Positions 8,494 to 17,238 of a DNA stretch of 64,000 nt are shown here, piece after piece; within the stretch, counting starts at the first letter, position 1; each line of letters starts with the position of its first letter. The stretch covers positions 1 to 64,000 of the forward strand of contig CAVFJY010000002.1 of assembly GCA_963623365.1 (NCBI GenBank), written 5' to 3'. The notes beneath the pieces were generated by a model. That model saw nothing but the letters and a program-made list of their open reading frames with translations, did no database searches and was not told where the DNA came from. Made by a program: the position numbers and the translations under genes. The DNA is from UBA2834 sp963623365. GTDB taxonomy: Bacteria; Patescibacteriota; Saccharimonadia; Saccharimonadales; Saccharimonadaceae.

Positions 8494-8499
8494 TATAAT
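8494..8499 (+). promoter_or_regulatory. -10 for the SD-led hypothetical
   Basis: TATAAT about 35 bases before the start, leaving a leader of roughly 28 nt that carries TTTAGGAGG. No leader hairpin is visible. Confidence 0.55.
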
Positions 8500-8533
8500 A
8501 AAGCAGAGCAAATTGTACTTTAGGAGGTAAGTT

Positions 8534-8947
8534 ATGAACCATGAATTTTGCGTGATTCCTTTGCTTTGCGGTACTTTTTATCTTGCACCACCTGCCGACA
8601 TCCCGTTGCCGCCCGCATTTGATGTTAGTTTTGCCGGTCAAGCTACTACCGAAACGCTCTACAGCATTCTCGCCACTAAGACCACTACGGGCGACTACCA
8701 AATGGTAAAGATTCTACCAACTCAGATTTGTGAAAATCAGCTGGTTGAAACCGTTGCCATGCGCGCCAAAGAAAATACTATCGTCACGCTGCTCGGTGCC
8801 GATATTACGCTTGCCGCGCTCGTCGAACGTTTGTGCGCCTATCGTCGCGCAATTCAAGCAAATCGTTTTGGTCTGCCAATTTGCGATCTGCATTTCGATT
8901 TGCGGATTACTAATGAGGCTTTGCGCGTGCGCTTTATTGAAGCTTAG
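8534..8947 (+). CDS. Hypothetical protein, 137 aa
   Basis: Not recognised. It has no signal peptide or clear membrane segment; mixed alpha/beta composition. A strong Shine-Dalgarno (AGGAGGT, about 6 nt before ATG) sets the start, and a terminator follows, so it is a single-gene unit. The leader end ACTTTAGGAGG is shared with the second degV gene. Confidence 0.68.
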   Translation: MNHEFCVIPLLCGTFYLAPPADIPLPPAFDVSFAGQATTETLYSILATKTTTGDYQMVKILPTQICENQLVETVAMRAKENTIVTLLGADITLAALVERLCAYRRAIQANRFGLPICDLHFDLRITNEALRVRFIEA

Positions 8948-8994
8948 GCGTCAAAAAAAACATTAAAACGTCAAGATTTCCGCAACTACTTCCG

Positions 8995-9022
8995 CCGCCC
9001 TACGTGGGCGGTTTTGCTTTTT
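8995..9022 (+). terminator. Intrinsic terminator
   Basis: CCGCCC-TACGT-GGGCGG followed by TTTTGCTTTTT. Confidence 0.85.
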
Positions 9023-9036
9023 GAGTAAGAATATGT

Positions 9037-9072
9037 TAAAATACAGCCACCCCAATAACCGAGCATAGCTCG
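9037..9072 (+). promoter_or_regulatory. Extended -10 and hairpin in the leader of the first degV gene
   Basis: TGT-TAAAAT at 9037-9042 gives a leader of about 50 nt with the small hairpin CGAGC-ATA-GCTCG (9060-9072) upstream of the AGGAGG site. Confidence 0.5.
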
Positions 9073-9098
9073 ATCGCACATTTACAGGAGGAATGAAC

Positions 9099-9992
9099 AT
9101 GAAATATTTGATTTTTACCGATTTGACCTGCGACTTAACCAAGTCTGAGCGCAAACAATATGGCATTTGGCCAGAAGTTTTCATGCAGGAGATGACTTGC
9201 AATGATACAGTAGTACCGCAACATGACATCGAAAGCTTCTATGCGCATTTCGAGAACGATGAATATCCTGCCGGACAGCTCAAGACTGCTACTTGCGGCG
9301 TCGCTGAAGCCTATCGCGTGCTTGATGATATCCTGGAACACGGTGACCCTGACGCTGCGATTGTTTACGTTGGTGTTTCGACTCATATGTCGAGTACTCC
9401 TACGACCGTTAAGCTTGCGCTCACCGATTACGCCGAGAAGTATCCCGAACGCAAATTCATCTACGTCGACTCGCGTTGCATCAGTAATGGACTGGCGACT
9501 TTTCTAGAATATCTCGCCAAATACGACGGCGACGACATCGGAGCTTACGCCGACGAATTAAGCAAGCATATCATGCATTTGTTTACGCTACGTGACCTCT
9601 CCTATGCCGCAAATAGTGGCCGCTACAGCGGCATCGAACGACTGCTCATGCTGGCTGCAGGCAAACTCCATCTTATTCCTTGGATGTATGCTCCAAGTGA
9701 CGACAAGCTTAAGTCTGGACGCACCATCCGTGGCTCCAACAGGATTTTGCATGAATGGATTAAATATTATCAGGAACATGTTGCTGACGATAACGAATTC
9801 GTGCGTATTGGTTATGGCGGCGCCGCCGAGCGTCCACGTGCCGAAAAATTCATCCGTTTGCTCAAAGAGCAGACCAGCTTGACCGACGCGCAAATTCAGC
9901 TCACACATGTTAGCCCGATTGTCGCCGCCCATACCGGTAGCACCGTGTTGTCTTTTTTCTTCAAGCAAAAAGACGAACGTCCCGAGCATTAA
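9099..9992 (+). CDS. DegV family fatty-acid-binding protein (copy 1)
   Basis: 298 aa. The DegV fold is recognisable: FTDLTCDLTKSE at the N-terminus, VYVGVSTHMSSTPTTVKLA, YVDSRCISNGLATFLEYLA, LRDLSYAANSGRYSG and C-terminal HVSPIVAAHTGSTVLSFFF. DegV proteins bind acyl chains and in Firmicutes act as FakB subunits that present exogenous fatty acids to the kinase FakA; no fakA is in this window. AGGAGG lies 7 nt before the ATG at 9099; the in-frame ATG at 9093 is too close to that site. Confidence 0.88.
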   Translation: MKYLIFTDLTCDLTKSERKQYGIWPEVFMQEMTCNDTVVPQHDIESFYAHFENDEYPAGQLKTATCGVAEAYRVLDDILEHGDPDAAIVYVGVSTHMSSTPTTVKLALTDYAEKYPERKFIYVDSRCISNGLATFLEYLAKYDGDDIGAYADELSKHIMHLFTLRDLSYAANSGRYSGIERLLMLAAGKLHLIPWMYAPSDDKLKSGRTIRGSNRILHEWIKYYQEHVADDNEFVRIGYGGAAERPRAEKFIRLLKEQTSLTDAQIQLTHVSPIVAAHTGSTVLSFFFKQKDERPEH

Positions 9993-10006
9993 ACGCCTCC
10001 ACCTAC

Positions 10007-10031
10007 ACCCCAACTACGGTTGGGGTATTTT
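10007..10031 (+). terminator. Intrinsic terminator after degV copy 1
   Basis: ACCCCAAC-TACG-GTTGGGGT followed by ATTTTC; the T-run is short. Confidence 0.75.
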
Positions 10032-10036
10032 CATGC

Positions 10037-10042
10037 TAAACT
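10037..10042 (+). promoter_or_regulatory. Extended -10 for leaderless gpsA
   Basis: TGC-TAAACT, seven bases, ATG at 10050. Confidence 0.58.
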
Positions 10043-10049
10043 AATATAC

Positions 10050-10835
10050 ATGAATATCGCGATTATCGGCGCCGGCGCCTACGGACAAGCTCTGGCCAAA
10101 ATTCTGACAGACAATCAACATATCGTTAAGTTTTATGACCCGAGCATTTACCCCGACATTTCACTCGACGCCGCTTGCCATCAAGCCGCCACAATTATTA
10201 TCGCAATCCCTTCCATGTATCTTGCCGACTTTCTTAACGATTATCCGGAGCGTTTCCGCAAGATTCCGACCATTCTCGCCTCTAAGGGCATGACCGACGT
10301 TAGCGCTTTTGCAGATTTTGCACAATTCTCCGTTATTTCTGGTCCAGGTTTCGCCGCTGAAATTATTGAAGGCAAGCCAACCACCCTCACTGCCTCCAAT
10401 CCTTTCGCGCTGGGACTTTTCCAGAACCAACAAGTTACCGTTGAGCTTTGCGATGATATCACCGGCATCGTACTTTGTGGCGCACTCAAGAATATTTACG
10501 CCATTGGCGCCGGCTACTATAGCAACTCCGAAAACATGAGCGCAACTTTTATCCAGCACGCCCACGCCGAAATGAAACAATACCTTGCCGACCATAATGC
10601 CAAAAGCGAAACTGCCGAACTGGCTTGTGGTCTTGGCGATTTAATTCTTACTTGCATTAATGATACTTCGCGCAATTTTCGTTGCGGCGTCGCGCTGCGC
10701 GAAGGGAAGAACATTGCCGAAATTAATGCCGCGCTCAAAACCGTCGAAGGCCTATCAACACTACTCCATATCGATGTCGACAATTATGCGCTTTTGCGCA
10801 CTGTTCGCGATCTCGTCGCTAATCATTCAAATTAG
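10050..10835 (+). CDS. gpsA: NAD(P)-dependent glycerol-3-phosphate dehydrogenase, short form
   Basis: 261 aa, against about 330 in most bacteria. Rossmann motif GAGAYGQALA (residues 7-16), SGPGFAAEI, the active-site lysine in LCGALKNIYAIGAGY, and GLGDLILTC are all present. It reduces dihydroxyacetone phosphate to sn-glycerol-3-phosphate, the backbone for phospholipids; the window's aldolase would supply DHAP. The shortening is mostly at the C-terminus and between motifs. The leaderless promoter fixes the start; the in-frame TTG at 10020 lies inside the preceding terminator. Confidence 0.88.
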   Translation: MNIAIIGAGAYGQALAKILTDNQHIVKFYDPSIYPDISLDAACHQAATIIIAIPSMYLADFLNDYPERFRKIPTILASKGMTDVSAFADFAQFSVISGPGFAAEIIEGKPTTLTASNPFALGLFQNQQVTVELCDDITGIVLCGALKNIYAIGAGYYSNSENMSATFIQHAHAEMKQYLADHNAKSETAELACGLGDLILTCINDTSRNFRCGVALREGKNIAEINAALKTVEGLSTLLHIDVDNYALLRTVRDLVANHSN

Positions 10836-10846
10836 CCCACGACTGA

Positions 10847-10852
10847 TATAAT
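10847..10852 (+). promoter_or_regulatory. Extended -10 for leaderless helicase gene
   Basis: TGA-TATAAT, six bases, ATG at 10859. Confidence 0.65.
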
Positions 10853-10858
10853 AAAGTC

Positions 10859-13800
10859 ATGGAATTTGAGCAAGCTTATCAAAGATTAAATGCCGAGCAG
10901 CGCGCCGCGGTAGATTATATCGATGGACCACTCCTTGTCATTGCTGGTCCAGGCACCGGCAAAACGCAGTTGTTGTCCGTTCGCGTCGCCAATATCCTCA
11001 AACAAACCGACGTTGGCCCCGAAAATATTCTTTGTCTTACTTTTACCGAAACGGGCGCTAGCAATATGCGTAAGCGTCTCGCCGATTTTATTGGCCCCGA
11101 AGCGCATAAAGTCCAAATCCAGACTTATCACAGCTTTGGCTCTTATATCCTGCAAGAACATCGCCCCGACCTTACTACTGCCATCGATGAGCTTGATCGC
11201 TTTACCCTAATTCGCGAAATTCAGTCCACGCTTAACCCTACCGACATTTTGCGCCCCGAACATCAAACCAGCAAAATTATTTCCGCCATCTCCGACCTAA
11301 AAGCCGCTGCACTCGCGCCTCATGATATTCGCAAAATTGTCGAGCGTAACCAAATCGACAACGCTAAAATCTATACCGCTATCGAAGATGATATTCAAGC
11401 CACCAAAGGCCTGCGCTGGAATAAAGCCGAAGCTGTTTATACGCGCATTCTGACCGCGCTCGAATCTTTTGTCGCCGCACCCTCGACACCCGAATACATT
11501 GTTGGCAAAATCGAGCCAATTGCAAAAATTTATTATCGCAGCCTTAAAGAAGCCTTGCTCACCGAGCAAGCTGCCGCCAAGCCGTCCACAAAACTACTCG
11601 GAGATTGGCGCAAAAAATTCTTCAAAGTCGACAAAAATGGCCGCTATGTCCTCGGCGACGATGTTGCTAACAAGAAGTTACTCAGCCTCGCCAATATTAT
11701 GACGCTCTATCGCGACAAACTTCAAGCTAGCGGTCAGTTCGACTACGACGACATGATTCTTTACGCCATTAATCTGCTTCGGGACAATACCGAAGTTCGT
11801 TACAATGCGCAAGAACGTTTTCAATACATCCTGCTTGACGAATTTCAGGACACCAACGATGCCCAGGCTCAATTAGTCGCCTTGCTTACCGATAATCCCG
11901 CCAATGAGGGGCGACCAAACATCATGGCTGTCGGCGACGACGACCAAGCTATCTACGGTTTTCAGGGCGCCAACACTTCCAATTTCTTTGATTTCGATGA
12001 GAAATACCACCCAAAGCATATTTTTCTCACTAAAAACTACCGTTCTTCAGCGCCAATTCTTATTTTTGCGCATAATGCAATCGAGCAATCACTCGACCGT
12101 TTCTGCCAGTCGCCCAATGTCAATATTGACAAAAATATCACCGCCGAAAATCCACCCAAAGATACCGTTATTGAACTGCGCGAATTTCCCGCTTATCAAG
12201 AAGAATATTCTTTCGTTGCCCAAAAAATTCAATCTTTGCTTGATAGTGGTGTTTCTGGCGAAAAAATCGCCATCATTGCGCCAAAGCACAAATATCTCGT
12301 TTCAATTTTGCCATACCTACATCAGCTAGGCATTCCGATATCTTATGCTCGCCGCGAAAATATTCTCGCAAGCCCCGAAATTATCACACTACTCAATGCC
12401 TGCAATTTGCTACTCGCGCTCAAAACCGCGCCCAAAGCCGCCGATCCCTATTTCTTCGAATTGCTTTCATTAGATTGCTGGCAACTCGGCGCCGCCAAAG
12501 TTATTGACCTAATTCAACAAGCTCGCAATACTCACCGCACCATGATTGAGCAATTACTCGCCGATGACGATTCCGCTATTCAACATATCGCCAATTTTCT
12601 CGTCGAGCTCGCCGCCAAAGTCGATAGCTATTCAGCTGAGTACATTATCACGCAACTCATCGTCAAACTTTTTGCGCACGATGTCGAAAATTATGAGCTC
12701 TACAGCAACCTCAATACACTCCGCGACCTTTTGCTAAGCAAATCCGCGCGTCAAAAACTCTATCTTCGCGACTTCTGCGCACTCGTTGCCGCCTACAATG
12801 CGGCCGAAATGCCAATTCTTAACAAATCGCCTTACCATGAATCCAGCACCGCCGTGCAACTCCAAACCGTACATTCTGCTAAAGGTCTCGAATATGACCA
12901 CGTTTTTCTCATTGCTACCGATAACAAAAACTGGTCCGAAGCTCGCGGCAATACCGACCAGATTACGTTGCCACGCAACCTCGAGCATGTTCGTCACACT
13001 GGCGACTCCGCCGATGAAAAAATTCGTGTTTTCTTTGTCGCCATCACGCGCGCCAAAGCCAATCTTTATCTTACATATAGTCTCGCCGATTTTGCTGGCC
13101 ATGAAGCCGCTCGTCTCAAATATCTCGATGAGCGCGAAGATGCCACTGAGGGCTTAATTAGCAAAGTTATTCCTGCCCCTTTTGCTAAAGTCATTCAAAG
13201 CCACTGCAGCGAAATTACACCCAGCCAAATTGCGCCAAGTATGTGGTTCGACCAATATCTGCCAAGCGACGAAGTTCGCAAAAATCTGCTGCGCCCCCGC
13301 GTTGAGCATTACCGTATTTCGCCTACACATCTTAATACTTTCCTCGACTTGCGCTATGGCAATGGCCCCGAAGATTTCTTCAAGAATTACATCCTCTACG
13401 TACCCACAGCGCCCAATTTTGCCATGAATTACGGCAAATATCTCCATGAAATCATGAACGAGCTCAACAAAGAGCATATCACCAATGAGCAAGCCCTTGA
13501 GCGTTTTCTCGCCAAAGTTGATGCCGCTGACGCTACTGAGACCGAAAAAGCCGACTTGCGCGCCCGCGCAAACATCGAACTACCAGTCTTTCTTGCTCAG
13601 CGCGGCGATTTCTTGCGCAATACGCCCGCCGAGTCCGAGCGCGGCTTCGCCAATGAAACTATCTTGCTAGGCGACGCACTTCTGACTGGCAAAATCGATC
13701 GCATCGAAATCGACGAGAATACTAGAACCATTACCGTAGCCGACTTCAAGACCAGCCGCGCCAAGCATAAATGGGGTACCACTGATTCAACCTTTGCTTA

Positions 13801-14083
13801 TAAAATCCAGCTTTATTTCTATAAATTCTTAATTGAAAATTCGCGCAAGTTCCAGAATTATCGCGTCACGCACGGTCGCATTGATTATGTTACTGCCGAC
13901 GAGGATGGCAATATCGTTTCACTCCCGCTCGAATTCAATGAGCACGAAGCCGCCGAAATCAAACACTTAATTCAAGTAATCTATCATCATATCAAAGCTC
14001 TAGATTTTCCCGACACAAGTACTGCGCGTGCCGCTAGCAACCCAACTAAAGCCTTCTACGACCAGCTCATTGCCGAAGAATAG
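10859..14083 (+). CDS. UvrD/PcrA-type DNA helicase with C-terminal RecB-family nuclease domain
   Basis: 1074 aa. Superfamily 1 helicase motifs in order: AGPGTGKTQLL (Walker A), LTFTETGASNMRKRL, LLDEFQDTNDAQ (motif II), GDDDQAIYGFQGA (motif III), LQTVHSAKGLEYDHVFLIA (motif V) and VAITRAKANLYLTY (motif VI). The last 220 residues contain a PD-(D/E)XK nuclease: NYGKYLHEIMNEL, LLTGKIDRIEIDE and ITVADFKTS. The layout resembles an AddB/RecB-like helicase-nuclease in one chain and suggests processing of double-strand ends. Leaderless start. Confidence 0.92.
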   Translation: MEFEQAYQRLNAEQRAAVDYIDGPLLVIAGPGTGKTQLLSVRVANILKQTDVGPENILCLTFTETGASNMRKRLADFIGPEAHKVQIQTYHSFGSYILQEHRPDLTTAIDELDRFTLIREIQSTLNPTDILRPEHQTSKIISAISDLKAAALAPHDIRKIVERNQIDNAKIYTAIEDDIQATKGLRWNKAEAVYTRILTALESFVAAPSTPEYIVGKIEPIAKIYYRSLKEALLTEQAAAKPSTKLLGDWRKKFFKVDKNGRYVLGDDVANKKLLSLANIMTLYRDKLQASGQFDYDDMILYAINLLRDNTEVRYNAQERFQYILLDEFQDTNDAQAQLVALLTDNPANEGRPNIMAVGDDDQAIYGFQGANTSNFFDFDEKYHPKHIFLTKNYRSSAPILIFAHNAIEQSLDRFCQSPNVNIDKNITAENPPKDTVIELREFPAYQEEYSFVAQKIQSLLDSGVSGEKIAIIAPKHKYLVSILPYLHQLGIPISYARRENILASPEIITLLNACNLLLALKTAPKAADPYFFELLSLDCWQLGAAKVIDLIQQARNTHRTMIEQLLADDDSAIQHIANFLVELAAKVDSYSAEYIITQLIVKLFAHDVENYELYSNLNTLRDLLLSKSARQKLYLRDFCALVAAYNAAEMPILNKSPYHESSTAVQLQTVHSAKGLEYDHVFLIATDNKNWSEARGNTDQITLPRNLEHVRHTGDSADEKIRVFFVAITRAKANLYLTYSLADFAGHEAARLKYLDEREDATEGLISKVIPAPFAKVIQSHCSEITPSQIAPSMWFDQYLPSDEVRKNLLRPRVEHYRISPTHLNTFLDLRYGNGPEDFFKNYILYVPTAPNFAMNYGKYLHEIMNELNKEHITNEQALERFLAKVDAADATETEKADLRARANIELPVFLAQRGDFLRNTPAESERGFANETILLGDALLTGKIDRIEIDENTRTITVADFKTSRAKHKWGTTDSTFAYKIQLYFYKFLIENSRKFQNYRVTHGRIDYVTADEDGNIVSLPLEFNEHEAAEIKHLIQVIYHHIKALDFPDTSTARAASNPTKAFYDQLIAEE

Positions 14084-14090
14084 AGGCATA

Positions 14091-14119
14091 AAAAATTGCC
14101 CGAGCGTCTGCTCGAGCAA
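14091..14119 (-). terminator. Intrinsic terminator of the L,D-transpeptidase gene
   Basis: On the minus strand TTGCTCGAGC-AGAC-GCTCGGGCAA, then a T-run. One pair is a G:U wobble on that strand and a mismatch on the other, so it favours minus-strand termination. Confidence 0.78.
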
Positions 14120-14147
14120 CTTGCTTAGGCTCAAAAGGGAAAGAGAG

Positions 14148-15020
14148 TTATTCGATTACCAGCACTCTAGTCTTGTTCTTACGGCAATTCTCATAGATTA
14201 CGCGCGCCACCTCTTCAGGCAGATTTACGCAACCATGCGAACCGCGCTTGACATAAATACTGCCACCATATTTCGAACGCCAGTGGTCTGCATCATGCAG
14301 CGCAATACCACCATTGAAATAGGCCGCGTATTTAACGTAGTTTTTCGGATTACCATTCATGTTGAAGTCGGTCTTCTTGCGCGTAATCGTATAGAAGCCC
14401 GTCGGCGTCGGCGTTGCCGTCGATTTACCCGTCACACAGTCCCCCGTCACAATACATTCGCCATTTTTGTAATAGGCGACTTTTTGCTTCGAGATTGAAA
14501 CAAATACGATATCGTCGTATTCTTGCGCAAAGCGGGACACCAAGTCCATCAGGTCAGGCGAAAGGTAATCGCCACGAATATAATTGCCATTCATTAGCTG
14601 ATACCAGCCATTGTCCAGTTTCGCTGCCACATAGACCAGTTCGCCGCCACTATGCGTCGTCGCAATGTTGCGCGTGCCGCTAGTCGTAGGCGAAGTTCGC
14701 TCACGCACCCCCGTCCCCAGCAGATACATCGGCAAATTATAGAACAGATTGTTCGCCACTGCCTCCGTTTCTGTCATTAAGTAATCCGTGTGCATGTAAT
14801 TACCATTGTCCAGCTGTGCCCACTTACCAGAAATCGCCACCACTTCGACGGCTTTTCCTTTGTTGTGAGTCGTGATAATTTCACTATTTGTGGTCGGCTG
14901 AGCGCGTTCCCGCACATTTTTGCCACTCACATACATCGTCTCCGCATTCGCGGCCGTGGCCGAAAGCGTCAAGAGCAGGGAAGCCAGCAACACTACGAGC
15001 ATACCAAGAAACTTCTTCAT
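14148..15020 (-). CDS. Secreted SH3-domain L,D-transpeptidase (YkuD family)
   Basis: 290 aa. A signal peptide (basic MKKF, hydrophobic core, ...ATAANA) is followed by two bacterial SH3 repeats (about 27-85 and 95-155, each with VRER..PTT and the NGNY..DYL pattern) and a YkuD catalytic domain with the LHDADHW...GSHGCVNLP motif; the active cysteine is about residue 264. It should form 3-3 peptidoglycan cross-links or anchor proteins to the wall, with SH3 domains binding wall peptides. It supports a real peptidoglycan layer. Confidence 0.94.
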   Translation of the reverse strand: MKKFLGMLVVLLASLLLTLSATAANAETMYVSGKNVRERAQPTTNSEIITTHNKGKAVEVVAISGKWAQLDNGNYMHTDYLMTETEAVANNLFYNLPMYLLGTGVRERTSPTTSGTRNIATTHSGGELVYVAAKLDNGWYQLMNGNYIRGDYLSPDLMDLVSRFAQEYDDIVFVSISKQKVAYYKNGECIVTGDCVTGKSTATPTPTGFYTITRKKTDFNMNGNPKNYVKYAAYFNGGIALHDADHWRSKYGGSIYVKRGSHGCVNLPEEVARVIYENCRKNKTRVLVIE

Positions 15021-15170
15021 GATAAAACCCCTTTCAATCGGTCTTAAGCTGCTTGCCTAGCCAAAATTTGACTGACATACTTCCATTATAGCACACTTTG
15101 CACTTTTTGTCAAGAGTGCTTATGCTTTAATGCCCCTAACCCCACTATTGACCCCAGCTGTAAATCATGC

Positions 15171-15176
15171 TATAAT
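15171..15176 (+). promoter_or_regulatory. Extended -10 for the zinc-knuckle gene
   Basis: TGC-TATAAT, giving a leader of about 35 nt with the Shine-Dalgarno AAAGGAGGTGAT, which matches essentially the whole anti-SD. Confidence 0.65.
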
Positions 15177-15217
15177 CTGATTAGTTTTTGTTCATTTCTA
15201 CAAAGGAGGTGATATGA

Positions 15218-15439
15218 ATGGCTGCACCGCTCTACATGCGTTGCACTCGTTGCGGCACTCTTACTTATTGCCAAGACGGTATCTGCGATGCTTGCGCGTC
15301 CTACCTCGGTGCTACCGGCTATCGTCCGTCTAATACCAGACGCCCCGCTTGTCCACATTGCAACGGTACCGGTCGCACTACGCATCTGTTTGGACCCGAA
15401 TCTCCTTGCCCACATTGCAAGGGTACCGGCAGAATCTAA
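15218..15439 (+). CDS. Zinc-knuckle miniprotein with DnaJ-like CxxCxGxG motifs
   Basis: 73 aa. Two N-terminal CxxC pairs (CTRCG, CDAC) and two C-terminal knuckles CPHCNGTG and CPHCKGTG like those of the DnaJ/Hsp40 cysteine-rich region. Eight cysteines suggest two zinc sites. There is no J domain. Possibly a small RNA- or protein-binding zinc-ribbon protein. The ATG at 15218 is 8 nt from GGAGG; a second ATG at 15214 is in another frame. Confidence 0.72.
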   Translation: MAAPLYMRCTRCGTLTYCQDGICDACASYLGATGYRPSNTRRPACPHCNGTGRTTHLFGPESPCPHCKGTGRI

Positions 15440-15477
15440 AACAGGCTAACCTGGGTTCCATTCGCCCGCCCCACACC

Positions 15478-15518
15478 GCTCGTCCCGCGCCCATTCGCAC
15501 ACTCGGACGAGCTTTTTT
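15478..15518 (+). terminator. Intrinsic terminator
   Basis: GCTCGTCC ... GGACGAGC followed by TTTTTT; loop of 19 nt. Confidence 0.8.
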
Positions 15519-15522
15519 ATGT

Positions 15523-15632
15523 TATACTAAAAGCAATCAAGTCATGCTTCGGCCCCTGACTTAGATTCATAATTATCCGACGCCAATATTGCGTCACCCA
15601 CATTTATTAACGCTAACTTGCAGAGGATTTTT
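15523..15632 (+). promoter_or_regulatory. Promoter and structured leader of the hypothetical-dinB operon
   Basis: TGT-TATACT (15523-15528) starts a leader of about 98 nt. It holds two hairpins, AAGTCA/TGACTT (15539-15562) and GACGC-CAATATT-GCGTC (15579-15595). An AGAGGA site precedes the ATG. No known riboswitch was recognised. Confidence 0.5.
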
Positions 15633-15896
15633 ATGAATCAAACTTTACACGAAAACATCAATGTCGACGCCACTTTCGCTCGTGACTTACTAGGGCATTG
15701 CCGACCGCTAACTTTTCGCACGCAAACCGGCAGAGAAGTGCAAATCACCCAAATTGGCCTCATTCACCCTCGTTATGATGGCCTCAAAACCACTTTCGCT
15801 TTTGACGTAACTGACGGCGCAACCGATTATCGCCTTAGCTTCGACACCGAGTCGCTTAATTGGTATCTTGAATTTGAAGGAGACCATTATGAATGA
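15633..15896 (+). CDS. Hypothetical protein upstream of dinB, 87 aa
   Basis: Not recognised. A soluble protein of mostly beta-strand appearance (LTFRTQTGREVQI, FAFDVTDGATDY). The stop overlaps the dinB start by 8 nt, so the two are translated as one operon. Start ATG at 15633 chosen because AGAGGA lies about 8 nt upstream. Confidence 0.65.
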   Translation: MNQTLHENINVDATFARDLLGHCRPLTFRTQTGREVQITQIGLIHPRYDGLKTTFAFDVTDGATDYRLSFDTESLNWYLEFEGDHYE

Positions 15897-17109
15897 TATT
15901 CTCTACATTGATCTCAATTCTTGTTTTGCCACTATCGAGCAGCAGGCTCGACCAATGTTACGCGGCCGCCCCGTCGCCATCACTAACCGCCTTACGCCCA
16001 ACGCTTGCATTATCGCCGCCAGCTATGAAGCCAAAGCGCGCGGCGTTAAAGTTGGCTTGCGCCGTCAAGAAGCGCTTGCTCTTTGTCCTGAATTAATTTT
16101 CGCCGAAACTGAACCCGCCAAATACATCTTCGTCCACGAACAACTCAAAAAAATCATGCAAGATTATTCTGCAAGCGTCGTAATGAAATCAATCGACGAG
16201 GGAATTATCGACCTTGCCGCCGCGCCGCCGCAACATAAAAACCGCAACCGCTTTGAGCTTGGGCGCGAAATTAAACAGCGCTTGCTTAGCGAAGTCGGCG
16301 ACTGGATGCGCTGCAATGTTGGCATTGCAAGTAATCGTTTTCTCGCTAAGCTCGCCAGCGAGTTGCATAAGCCCGACGGCCTCGACGAAATTACGCCCGA
16401 GAACCAGCGCGCCATTTTTGCTCAACTCAAGCTCACCGACTTACCGGGTATTAATATCCGCATGCAACGTCGCCTGAACGCCGTTAATATTTTTACGCCG
16501 CTACAATTTTTCGATGCCGACGAGGCAACGCTCGTCAAAATGGTTTGTAAAAGTATCGATGGCAGCAAATGGTATCGTCGTCTGCGCGGCATTGAAGTCG
16601 ACGATGTGCTCTACGGTATTAAGTCTATTGGTCGCCAATACGTACTAGAGAGCAAATCGCTTAGCCCTACCGAGCTCAGCGCACGTCTTACACATCTAGC
16701 CGAAGACGTTGGTTATCGTCTGCGCAGCAAGACTCTCTATGCTCGCGGCATTTATGTCTGGGCTTACGATTATAACGACAATTATGCACACAAGTCCACA
16801 CTCTTGCGCCGCGCCATTAATACCGATGCCGATATCTGCCACATCGCCATGCAACTTTTTGCCGCATTACCTAGCCCTGCGCGTATTATTGGCATCACGC
16901 TCTATCAACTTCAAGCGCAGCCCGATGCACAGCTTTGTTTCGAGCAAGACCAACTTGAGCATGCGCAAAATATCTGCGCCGCTATCGACCGAATTAATTT
17001 TCGTTTTGGCGCCCGCACTATTCATTCCGCCCGCAGTCTCGGCACCGACCATATCAAAACTAAAATCCCTTTCGGTTCCGTCCGCTACCTCGATCATTCT
17101 ATTACTTAA
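15889..17109 (+). CDS. dinB: Y-family DNA polymerase (DinB/UmuC-like)
   Basis: 406 aa. ILYIDLNSCFATIEQQARP carries the first catalytic Asp; SYEAKARGVKVGLRRQEALALCP and VMKSIDEGIID hold the second acidic motif (SIDE); GIASNRFLAKLASELHKPDG follows, then HhH motif LPGINIRMQRRL, and a little-finger domain. It copies past damaged bases. Start chosen at the ATG 7 nt after AAGGAG. It lies near PolA and the nucleotide excision genes, but no LexA box is apparent. Confidence 0.92.
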   Translation: MNDILYIDLNSCFATIEQQARPMLRGRPVAITNRLTPNACIIAASYEAKARGVKVGLRRQEALALCPELIFAETEPAKYIFVHEQLKKIMQDYSASVVMKSIDEGIIDLAAAPPQHKNRNRFELGREIKQRLLSEVGDWMRCNVGIASNRFLAKLASELHKPDGLDEITPENQRAIFAQLKLTDLPGINIRMQRRLNAVNIFTPLQFFDADEATLVKMVCKSIDGSKWYRRLRGIEVDDVLYGIKSIGRQYVLESKSLSPTELSARLTHLAEDVGYRLRSKTLYARGIYVWAYDYNDNYAHKSTLLRRAINTDADICHIAMQLFAALPSPARIIGITLYQLQAQPDAQLCFEQDQLEHAQNICAAIDRINFRFGARTIHSARSLGTDHIKTKIPFGSVRYLDHSIT

Positions 17110-17238
17110 TACTTATGCTTGCTTCAATCTGAAATATCTGTTAAGCTAAAACCCTACCTACGCCATTATGGTGCTTGGTTGAACCTTCGGATTATCTACC
17201 AAAGATATCTGAATGCTAGCAGTAAAGGAGGAACCACT

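Noticed and set aside
8114..8701. 195-codon minus frame spanning the methyltransferase end and the next gene's start
   Set aside because: It would cover a promoter and Shine-Dalgarno used by the + strand gene; no family features.
15868..15888. Upstream TTG start for dinB
   Set aside because: The AAGGAG site lies between this TTG and the ATG at 15889, so the ATG is the proper start.
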